Shown piece after piece: positions 1-5,720 of a stretch of DNA of 8,741 nucleotides. Source of the DNA: UBA6544 sp049601975 (GTDB lineage Bacteria > Pseudomonadota > Alphaproteobacteria > UBA8366); assembly GCA_049601975.1 (NCBI GenBank), contig JBMYRC010000161.1, positions 1 through 8,741 on the forward strand. Direction: 5' to 3'. The stretch's first letter is position 1; each line of letters starts with the position of its first letter. Under the pieces are notes generated by a model, which was given only the letters and a program-made list of their open reading frames with translations, made no database searches and was not told the DNA's origin. Made by a program: the position numbers and the translations under genes.

Positions 1-99
1 TATTCTTTTTCCTGATTAAGTTTTGGTCAGTATTCGATGTTATACGATAATTTCTAAGGCCAGAATATCGTTAACATTTTGTTGGGGGCCCTTGGACAC

Positions 100-115
100 T
101 GGCCGGAATAATGCT
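100..115 (+). promoter_or_regulatory. Candidate sigma-54 (RpoN) promoter of the mot operon
   Basis: The sequence TGGCCGGAATAATGCT has a GG at 101-102 and a GC at 113-114 separated by exactly 10 nt, the spacing that defines the -24/-12 elements of sigma-54 promoters. It matches the consensus TGGCACG-N4-TTGCW at most but not all positions: the A and C after TGGC and the first T of TTGC differ. Transcription would start near 126, about 20 nt upstream of motA. Sigma-54 control of flagellar genes is common in alphaproteobacteria, which favours the call. The short motif makes chance occurrence possible, and no enhancer-binding site is identified. The rest of 1-148 is AT-rich with no supported gene. 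Confidence 0.35.
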
Positions 116-148
116 TAATCTTCAGCACGCTAATCTTGGGACCACGTA

Positions 149-1009
149 ATGTTTGCAATAATTGGAACCTTGTTTGTAATCATCTGTATCATCGGAGGAT
201 ATCTGATGCTCGGCGGCCATTTAGCTGTGCTTTTTCAGCCCGCTGAACTCGTGATCATCGGTGGCTCTGGAATTGGCGCGTTCATTGCCGCAAACAATAA
301 GGAAACGGTCTTGGGGTCGATTTCCGGGCTCATTGGCCTGCTAAAAGGCCCGAAATATAAAGCCGATCAATATCTCGAATTGTTGACGCTACAGTATCAA
401 GTTTACCGAATGGCTAAAACCAAAGGAATGCTCTCCCTGGAAACCCATATTGACAATCCGGAAGAAAGTGAACTTTTTCAGAAATTCCCGGGTTTTGCGG
501 CGGATCACCATGCTGTCGAATTCTTCTGCGACTATTTACGTTTGATGACAATGGGTACCGACAACCCGCTTGAAGTTGAAGCGATCATAGATGCAGAGCT
601 AGATGTCCTTCACGAGCACAATCATCATATCGCCCACGCCGTAAATACGATGGCAGAGGCTTTCCCGGGCCTAGGTATTGTTGCCGCTGTCTTGGGTGTT
701 ATTCACACGATGGGCTCCATTACGGAGCCGCCTGAGGTTTTGGGACACTTGATCGGCGCGGCGCTTGTTGGAACCTTCCTTGGCATTTTGCTGTGTTATG
801 GTTTTGTGGGCCCGTTGGCAACTGCAATGAAGGGTGTTTATGATGCCGATCATAATTATTTTGTCTGCCTTAAAATCGGTATCATCGCGCATTTACAAGG
901 CTACGCCCCCGCTGTTTCAGTCGAATTTGCGCGCAAGACGTTAAGCCACAACGTGCGGCCCAGTTTCACGGAATTAGAAGATGCGACCGCTGCTTTGAGT
1001 CCTTTTTAA
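149..1009 (+). CDS. motA: Flagellar motor stator protein MotA (LafT-like)
   Basis: MotA is the cytoplasmic-membrane subunit of the stator. Five copies surround two MotB and convert ion flow into torque on FliG. The 286-residue product matches E. coli MotA (295 aa) closely along its length. Visible landmarks are the N-terminal GGYLM...QPAELVIIGG (residues 16-39), the second-half motif FPGLGIVAAVLGV (172-184) and VGTFLGILL (207-215). The two channel prolines fall at P173 and P222, the E. coli numbering. In the FliG-contacting cytoplasmic loop, K90 stands in place of E. coli R90 (charge kept) and E98 is conserved. Four membrane segments are expected at about 2-21, 33-50, 170-190 and 200-222. The start is supported by the aligned N terminus, although the ribosome binding site is weak (GGGACCACGTA). 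It is first in an operon with two motB genes; motB1 follows after 23 nt. Confidence 0.95.
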   Translation: MFAIIGTLFVIICIIGGYLMLGGHLAVLFQPAELVIIGGSGIGAFIAANNKETVLGSISGLIGLLKGPKYKADQYLELLTLQYQVYRMAKTKGMLSLETHIDNPEESELFQKFPGFAADHHAVEFFCDYLRLMTMGTDNPLEVEAIIDAELDVLHEHNHHIAHAVNTMAEAFPGLGIVAAVLGVIHTMGSITEPPEVLGHLIGAALVGTFLGILLCYGFVGPLATAMKGVYDADHNYFVCLKIGIIAHLQGYAPAVSVEFARKTLSHNVRPSFTELEDATAALSPF

Positions 1010-1032
1010 ACTGAACAAAATCGGCAAATTCG

Positions 1033-1968
1033 ATGTCTCGCGCTTCGAAGGCTCTAAAAACGGTCGTCATAAAGCGGAAGATCAAAGCTAATCATCCGGC
1101 ACACGGTGGTGCATGGAAGGTGGCCTATGCGGATTTTGTGACCGCGATGATGGCGTTCTTTCTGCTGCTTTGGTTGTTGAACGTCACCACCGAAACGAAC
1201 AAGCAGGGTATATCTAATTATTTCGAACCGGACACTTCGGAAGAGGAAAACTCTTCTGGTTCGGGGCAGGCGCTTTCTGGTCTAGCACAGTCCGCGGAAG
1301 GGGCGCTAAAAACTGCTGGCTCTCACCCTAGCGTGACCGTGGCGCTCGCAACCGCAGGCAGTAAGACCGGGGGTGACCAAGGTAAGCAGGACAATAAAGA
1401 TGCGGCGGCATTGGCGGAAGCCGAGGAGAAACGGCTGCAAACCGAACTAGAGAGTTTCGCCAAGGTCGAAGCGGAAATTAGACAAGCACTGCAAGAAATT
1501 CCCGAAATGAACGACATGCAAGACAGCTTGATGATCGATTACACCCACGAAGGTCTGCGCATTCAATTTCTCGATAAAAAAGACGTCTCGATGTTCGTCG
1601 CCGGCCGCGCGGTGCTCAACGATCATGGTCGCAAAATGTTAGCCATCGTGACCAATGTCATCACAAAGCTGCCGAATGCCGTCGTGCTAACCGGTCATAC
1701 TGACACCTCTAAATCCACTAAGCGGAATTACGGTAATTGGGAACTCTCCGGCGACCGAGCCAATATGGCGCGACGCACCATGGTCGAATTTGGGCTCGGT
1801 GGGGAACGCGTCGTCAAGGTCGCGAGTAAGGCCGATACGGAACATTTGTTTCCGGACAAACCTTCTTCACCTTTGAACCGCCGCATTAGTATCATCCTGC
1901 AAAAGCAGAAACCGTTGACCGAGTTACCACAACAAGCGTCCGATGGCGACGCAGGATCAAAAGGTTAG
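1033..1968 (+). CDS. motB: Flagellar motor protein MotB, first of two tandem copies
   Basis: MotB anchors the stator to peptidoglycan and carries the ion-binding aspartate. The 311-residue protein has a short basic cytoplasmic N terminus (KRKIK, 14-18), then AHGGAWKVAYADF with the channel aspartate at D34, and a single membrane helix to about residue 50. A plug-like amphipathic stretch follows (about 53-66), then a low-complexity Ser/Gly/Ala linker, a charged helical region (about 124-158) and a C-terminal OmpA-like peptidoglycan-binding domain (about 165-288). The domain shows GHTD (221-224), NWELS (235-239), RAN (242-244) and NRR (282-284). The TM sequence resembles proton-type MotB rather than sodium-type PomB. 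The glycine usual after strand VVG is serine here (S265). No convincing Shine-Dalgarno precedes the ATG (GGCAAATTCG), so expression may depend on coupling to motA. Its stop is 3 nt before the next motB. Confidence 0.93.
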   Translation: MSRASKALKTVVIKRKIKANHPAHGGAWKVAYADFVTAMMAFFLLLWLLNVTTETNKQGISNYFEPDTSEEENSSGSGQALSGLAQSAEGALKTAGSHPSVTVALATAGSKTGGDQGKQDNKDAAALAEAEEKRLQTELESFAKVEAEIRQALQEIPEMNDMQDSLMIDYTHEGLRIQFLDKKDVSMFVAGRAVLNDHGRKMLAIVTNVITKLPNAVVLTGHTDTSKSTKRNYGNWELSGDRANMARRTMVEFGLGGERVVKVASKADTEHLFPDKPSSPLNRRISIILQKQKPLTELPQQASDGDAGSKG

Positions 1969-1971
1969 TTC

Positions 1972-2898
1972 ATGTCACTCACGGACGAAGAAGAGCGACC
2001 ATTATTATACATAAAGAGGGTTCCACCTCCGCCCCCGCCGGCGCATGGCGGTGCTTGGAAGGTCGCTTACGCAGATTTTGTCACCGCCATGATGGCGTTC
2101 TTCTTGTTGTTATGGTTGCTTAATGCCACGACAATGGAACAAAAAGTGGGGGTTTCTAACTATTTTGAGCCGGCCGGCGCCATCACGGGGTCGAGTGGCA
2201 GTGGCGGCGTGTTCGGCGGTGTCTCTATGACGGAGGACGGCGTCGAGAAAATCCCGGGAGAAACGCAGGAAACGACCGTCGGGTCTGAATCTCAAGTCGA
2301 AAACGAACTTGAGAAACAAACGCGGCAGATCGAAGCCCATGACCGTGCAAAGAACGCCACTCCCGCCGAGGTAAAGCGAGAGGAAAAGGAATTCGAACGG
2401 GTCGAACGCGCAATCAAACAGGCATTGTTTGATTTACCTCAACTCTCCGCACTGAAAGATTCCGTTCAAGTCGAACTTACCGATGAAGGTTTGCAAATCC
2501 AACTGCTGGACCAATCCGGAACATCGCTATTTCCCCCCGGCAGCGCGCGCCTCACCCGTCACGCAGAATTGCTTTTGCTTCTGGTCGCGAAGATGATCAG
2601 ACGGATGCCCAACGAAATTACGATTTCTGGCCATACGGATGCCGCTTCATTCAGCGATAGTTGGGGTCGGACAAATTGGGAGTTATCACTCGAACGCGCC
2701 AATGCGGCACGCCGGGAATTGCTCAAACACGAGGTCACGGGAAGGCGGATCGAGTCAGTTGTCGGTTTCGCCGATAAGATGCCGCTGCTCGTCGATAACC
2801 CAACATCACCGCAAAACCGGCGCATTTCGATCGTATTGCTGCGTGATAAAATTGAAATCAAAAAGAAAACGCCGCCGAAAGCACCGCGCGTCCTCTGA
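1972..2898 (+). CDS. motB: Second MotB paralogue (stator peptidoglycan anchor)
   Basis: This is a 308-residue MotB-family protein following motB1 after 3 nt, with AAGG at 1961-1964 as ribosome binding site inside the motB1 end. The N terminus is acidic (DEEE, 5-8), followed by YIKR and six consecutive prolines (18-23). Residues 23-51, covering the channel aspartate D35 and the membrane helix, are identical to residues 22-50 of the first copy. The periplasmic linkers are diverged; this one has a Gly/Ser stretch (about 73-84) and a charged helix (about 105-150). The OmpA-like domain (about 165-290) is complete: GHTD (220-223), NWELS (235-239), RAN (242-244), VVG with the usual glycine G265, and NRR (282-284). 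All landmark residues are kept, so it is probably functional. It may replace MotB1, or form a heterodimer with it, in one MotA ring; the choice between these is inference. Confidence 0.92.
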   Translation: MSLTDEEERPLLYIKRVPPPPPPAHGGAWKVAYADFVTAMMAFFLLLWLLNATTMEQKVGVSNYFEPAGAITGSSGSGGVFGGVSMTEDGVEKIPGETQETTVGSESQVENELEKQTRQIEAHDRAKNATPAEVKREEKEFERVERAIKQALFDLPQLSALKDSVQVELTDEGLQIQLLDQSGTSLFPPGSARLTRHAELLLLLVAKMIRRMPNEITISGHTDAASFSDSWGRTNWELSLERANAARRELLKHEVTGRRIESVVGFADKMPLLVDNPTSPQNRRISIVLLRDKIEIKKKTPPKAPRVL

Positions 2899-2977
2899 CA
2901 ATACACGGTCTATCGGTTACTATTGCAACCATGGGCTCGACGTCGAATCAACGTAGGCAACGCAGCAGGGATCGAAT

Positions 2978-3478
2978 ATGCAGGAACGCTTTCCCAACCG
3001 ATCAAGTCCCCCCTTCAGTTGGGGCCAAAGCGGCGCAAATTTTGCCCCGTTGAAAACCAGTTTTGACGGCAAATTTTGGCATCGCACGGTCGTCTTTTTC
3101 TTCGATATATTTGTTCTATTCGCGATTTTTACATCATTGCAAATTCTCAACCTACTGACGTATTTAATGCTCTCCCTCTTATTTTCGTTCATGTGGCACA
3201 CACTCCTGTTAGGCCTCTATGATACCGTCCTGATCAGCGGCCGTGGCTCGGCAACTCTTGACATGCGGCTGATGGAATTGAAACCCGTCAATCATCAGGG
3301 CAACAAGCCCAACTATTTGCAGGCATTCGTGCTTTCAGCCCTGTTTTATCTTTCTGTCAGCTTTACCTTTGGATCCGCCCTATTGGTCGCGCTTTTCAAC
3401 AATAAGGGTCGGTGCTTGCACGATATCGTGACCTTTATCTTTATCGTCAACGCCGAACCCTCAACCGCGAAACCCTGA
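2978..3478 (+). CDS. RDD-family integral membrane protein
   Basis: A 166-residue membrane protein of the RDD family, whose molecular role is not established. Family landmarks visible are R36 and D43 in the first helix region (HRTVVFFFDIFVLF), GRGSATLDMRLMELKPV (88-104), equivalent to the family's G-x-S/T-x-G-M-R-L segment, and the C-terminal NNKGRCLHDIV with D149. Three hydrophobic segments lie at about 37-53, 57-79 and 114-140, plus a short hydrophobic end (151-157). The start ATG has AGGG at 2967-2970, 7 nt upstream. The 79-nt gap after motB2 shows no clear terminator. The gene lies 37 nt upstream of bpt on the same strand, a pairing I associate with alphaproteobacteria, so it probably belongs with bpt rather than with the motility genes. 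Base composition by eye resembles the mot genes more than bpt. Confidence 0.82.
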   Translation: MQERFPNRSSPPFSWGQSGANFAPLKTSFDGKFWHRTVVFFFDIFVLFAIFTSLQILNLLTYLMLSLLFSFMWHTLLLGLYDTVLISGRGSATLDMRLMELKPVNHQGNKPNYLQAFVLSALFYLSVSFTFGSALLVALFNNKGRCLHDIVTFIFIVNAEPSTAKP

Positions 3479-3515
3479 TGACGTATCGATAAACCCGCGA
3501 TAGACTCAGGACATC

Positions 3516-4298
3516 ATGACCACGCAACGTTTGCCTCATCAAATCATGACATTCTTCCGCTCGGGACCGATGCCGTGCCCGTATCTTTCGGGTCGGGTGG
3601 AACAGCAATTGTTCGCGGAGCTATCCGGGGCCAAGGCCCTCGACGCGTTCGACGTGCTCAGCCAGGGAGGTTTTCGGCGCAGTCATCACATCATCTACAA
3701 ACCCGCGTGCGCCGGCTGCAACGCCTGCGTGCCGGTCCGGATACCGGTGGCACGCTTCAAGGCAAGCAAGGCGTGGCGCAAGGTGCTCAATCGAAATAAC
3801 GAGCTGGTCGTCACCGAAGTCGGCACCAAGGTCACCGAAGAACAATTCGATCTGTTCCAGGTTTATACCAACCGCCGGCACGGCGACGGCGAGATGGCTA
3901 AGATGAGCCGCCGCGACTATGCCGCGATGATCTTGAGCAGCCCGGTCGACACGGTAATGGTCGAGTTCCGTGAGCCGGACGGCCGACTCATCGCCGGATG
4001 CTTGATGGACCGCCTCGCGGGCGGGCTCTCGGCGGTCTACAGCTTCTTCGACCCGCAGGAAGAGCGCCGCAGTCTCGGCAGTTACGTCATTCTATGGATG
4101 ATCGAGGAAGCGCTGCGCCTCGACCTGGATCACGTCTATTTGGGGTATTGGGTCGCGGGCAGCCCGAAGATGGATTACAAATCCCGCTTTCGTCCCCTCG
4201 AAGCGTTCGGCCCGAACGGATGGACCGACATCGAAGACCCATCCTCTCTCGTCACCTCGCGCGAACGGCTCTCTTCGCCGCTTCGCTCGAAGCCCTAA
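3516..4298 (+). CDS. bpt: Bacterial arginyl/leucyl-tRNA-protein transferase (Bpt, aspartate/glutamate leucyltransferase)
   Basis: Family members transfer an amino acid (leucine in Bpt) from aminoacyl-tRNA to proteins with N-terminal Asp or Glu, marking them for ClpS/ClpAP degradation in the cytoplasm. The 260-residue length is normal. The N-terminal ATE domain shows FFRSGPMPCPYLSGRVE (13-29), GFRRSHHIIYKPAC (52-65) and the Cys cluster CAGCNAC with C65, C68 and C71, plus C21. The C-terminal acetyltransferase-like domain shows YSFFDPQEERRSLGSYVILW (175-194) and YLGYWVAGSPKMDYKSRFRP (208-227). AGGA at 3508-3511 precedes the ATG. Residue 11 is a second Met before the conserved block, so the start could be slightly later. 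The RDD gene is immediately upstream. The TAA stop overlaps the convergent Rid gene's stop by 4 nt. Whether it transfers Leu or Arg cannot be read directly; family assignment favours Bpt. Confidence 0.93.
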   Translation: MTTQRLPHQIMTFFRSGPMPCPYLSGRVEQQLFAELSGAKALDAFDVLSQGGFRRSHHIIYKPACAGCNACVPVRIPVARFKASKAWRKVLNRNNELVVTEVGTKVTEEQFDLFQVYTNRRHGDGEMAKMSRRDYAAMILSSPVDTVMVEFREPDGRLIAGCLMDRLAGGLSAVYSFFDPQEERRSLGSYVILWMIEEALRLDLDHVYLGYWVAGSPKMDYKSRFRPLEAFGPNGWTDIEDPSSLVTSRERLSSPLRSKP

Positions 4299-4705
4299 GG
4301 AATAACGGCCTCCGCTTCGATTTCCACCATCGCGTTCGCATCGAACAACTTGGTCACTTCGACCAACGTCATGGCTGGGAAATGGTGGCCGAGAGAGTCA
4401 CCCCACGCGGCACCGACCGCTTTTACAGCCGCGTTGAACGCGTCCATGTCCGTGACGTACGTCCGCAAATTCACCAGATGCTCCGCTTTTCCACCCGCAG
4501 CTTCGACTACGGTGACCACATTGGCGAGCGCCAGCGCGAATTGCGCACCCATATCACGCCCCCCTTCAACGGGACCGCCCACGACCTGTGCCACCTGACC
4601 CGCGACGCGGATTGTCGTCCCTCCGGTGGAGGCCATGCCATGGGAATACCCGCGCGCGCGTTGCCAGCCCTACGGCAGGATCGCTCTTGATATTGCGTCA
4701 CTCAT
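4295..4705 (-). pseudogene. Rid/YjgF/UK114-family gene interrupted by an in-frame amber codon
   Basis: Rid proteins are small trimeric proteins; RidA itself hydrolyses reactive enamine/imine intermediates. Translating from ATG at 4705 gives MSDAISRAILP, a TAG at 4670-4672 (codon 12), then GWQRARGYSHGMASTGG in the same frame, continuing to the end for 136 codons including the amber. The sequence on both sides of the stop looks like a normal Rid N terminus (LPxGWxRxxGYSHG). The 4705 start has a good AGGGAG ribosome binding site 8 nt upstream. The remaining open frame 4295-4636 (113 aa, from an internal ATG) carries IRVAGQVAQ and MVEIEAEAVI but lacks the N-terminal strand and has no good ribosome binding site. 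The residue aligned with catalytic Arg105 of E. coli RidA (PAR) is Met in PAM. It is divergent from the ocd-family gene and convergent with bpt. A shortened protein, amber suppression or a sequencing error remain possible. Confidence 0.7.
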
Positions 4706-4713
4706 TACCGTCA

Positions 4714-4719
4714 CTCCCT
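4714..4719 (-). promoter_or_regulatory. Ribosome binding site of the original Rid start
   Basis: AGGGAG on the minus strand lies 8 nt upstream of the ATG at 4705. It decides the original start of the Rid gene, and so places the TAG at 4670-4672 inside the coding region rather than in the leader. The internal ATG at 4636 has no comparable site. Confidence 0.6.
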
Positions 4720-4735
4720 GTCGATTACACTTACG

Positions 4736-4750
4736 GTTAGATATGTTAGA
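4736..4750. repeat. Direct repeat GTTAGA in the divergent Rid/ocd promoter region
   Basis: GTTAGA occurs at 4736-4741 and again at 4745-4750, separated by TAT, in the 79-nt gap between two divergent genes. Its position would suit a regulator's half-sites or overlap with a promoter. The 9-nt period is not a full helical turn and the repeat is short, so it may be chance. I found no convincing -35/-10 pair in the gap. Confidence 0.3.
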
Positions 4751-4784
4751 CGGTGGAACAGTAGACACCATGCGGAGCGATTAA

Positions 4785-5684
4785 ATGACCCTGTCGCTGA
4801 ATGAGCAGGAAATCTCTGAAATACTGAAGATGGAAGAACTGATCGAGGTGATGGAGAAAGCCATGATCGCCTTCTCGGCGGGCGAGGTCACGCAACCACC
4901 GCGCAAACTAATACCGGTGGAACCGCATGCGGGTTATTTCGGCCCCATGCCGGCGATCTCCAAGGACGCGATGGGTATCAAGCTGGTCAATTTCTACCCG
5001 GGTAATGCAGCGCTCGGCATCCTCACGCACAATGCCATGATCCTATTGTTCAAACCGGAGACCGGGGAACCGCTCGCGATCATGGAAGGCGGGTTGATCA
5101 CCGAGATGCGCACCGCCGCCGTATCCGCCGTCGCCACCCGACCGCTCGCCTCACCTGACGCGAAGATTCTCGCCGTACTGGGTGCGGGCGTGCAGGCCAA
5201 AAGCCACGTCGAAGCCATGCGCTGCGTGCGCGATTTCGACGAAGTCCGCGTCTGGGCCCGCAATCCGGAGAAAGCAAAAGCATTCGCCGACGAACATGGC
5301 GCTATCGCCATGGACGCGGAAGACGCGGTGCGCGGCGCCGATGTGGTGGTAACGGCGACCAGTTCGCAGGTCCCGGTGCTAAAGGGCGAATGGCTGAAAG
5401 ACGGCGCCCACGTCAACGCGGTCGGCGCGCCCATCGCTACCTGGCGCGAGCTCGACGACGCGGTCATGTCCCGCTGCACCGTGATCGCCGATTCCCGAGA
5501 CGCCTGCATGAACGAGTCGGGAGATATGATTCTATCGGGTACGCGAATTCACGCGGAAATCGGCGAAGTGCTGGCGGGCGATGCGAGTGTCGCTGCGGAA
5601 GAGACGACCCTATTCAAAAGTGTCGGCCTCGCGGTGCAGGACGTCTTCGCCGCGCAGATGGTGTACGAGAAGGTGAATGCCTAA
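4785..5684 (+). CDS. Ornithine cyclodeaminase / mu-crystallin family NAD(P)-dependent protein
   Basis: The 299-residue product belongs to the cytoplasmic NAD(P)-binding family that includes ornithine cyclodeaminase, archaeal alanine dehydrogenase and mu-crystallin (ketimine reductase). The N-terminal dimerisation/substrate part contains GIKLVNFYPGN (64-74; K66) and EMRTAAVSAVATRPLA (107-122; R109), where the family has its substrate-binding Lys and Arg. The Rossmann motif is VLGAGVQAKSH (131-141), and ADVVVTATSS (185-194) follows. The segment WRELDDAVM (220-228), with the likely catalytic Asp at 224/225, and MNESGDMILSG (242-252) recall mu-crystallin more than P. putida ornithine cyclodeaminase. 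Substrate is therefore uncertain: imine reductase, amino acid dehydrogenase and cyclodeaminase are all possible. GGAG at 4774-4777 supports the start. It diverges from the broken Rid gene and converges on parC. Confidence 0.88.
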   Translation: MTLSLNEQEISEILKMEELIEVMEKAMIAFSAGEVTQPPRKLIPVEPHAGYFGPMPAISKDAMGIKLVNFYPGNAALGILTHNAMILLFKPETGEPLAIMEGGLITEMRTAAVSAVATRPLASPDAKILAVLGAGVQAKSHVEAMRCVRDFDEVRVWARNPEKAKAFADEHGAIAMDAEDAVRGADVVVTATSSQVPVLKGEWLKDGAHVNAVGAPIATWRELDDAVMSRCTVIADSRDACMNESGDMILSGTRIHAEIGEVLAGDASVAAEETTLFKSVGLAVQDVFAAQMVYEKVNA

Positions 5685-5686
5685 TC

Positions 5687-5710
5687 CACGCTCGCCCTTC
5701 GACAAGCGTG
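5687..5710. terminator. Imperfect hairpin between convergent ocd-family gene and parC
   Basis: CACGCTCG at 5687-5694 can pair with CAAGCGTG at 5703-5710 over an 8-nt loop with one mismatch (C5693/A5704). It fills most of the 36-nt gap between two convergent stop codons, where a bidirectional terminator is expected. No strong T-run follows on either side (only TATTTA on the plus strand), so intrinsic termination would be weak. Confidence 0.3.
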
Positions 5711-5720
5711 TATTTAGAAT

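Noticed and set aside
43..50. TACGATAA resembling the -10 of a sigma-28 flagellar promoter
   Set aside because: No TAAA-like -35 element at the required distance of about 15 nt; the nearest TAAG is 22 nt away.
2937..2946. 10-bp palindrome TCGACGTCGA between motB2 and the RDD gene
   Set aside because: A single short palindrome with no partner copy or promoter elements placed around it; could easily be chance.
2639..2956. 105-codon plus-strand frame overlapping the end of motB2
   Set aside because: Out-of-frame with well-conserved MotB motifs and made of basic low-information sequence; no ribosome binding site advantage.
4280..4293. Hairpin GCTTCG-CT-CGAAGC at the end of bpt
   Set aside because: It is inside the coding sequence and no T-run follows on either strand, so it is not a convincing terminator.
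4670..4672. TAG as a recoded sense codon (e.g. pyrrolysine)
   Set aside because: TAG is the normal stop for motB1, parC and znuB in this same window, and Rid proteins have no need for an unusual residue at this place.
3998..4690. Long open frame on the plus strand (230 codons) across the bpt 3' half and the Rid gene
   Set aside because: It lies in another frame of bpt and antisense to the Rid gene; the translation is Arg/Pro-rich with no domain, typical of a shadow in GC-rich DNA.
4994..5509. 171-codon minus-strand open frame inside the ocd-family gene
   Set aside because: Ser/Ala-rich antisense shadow of a clearly recognisable coding region, with no family resemblance.
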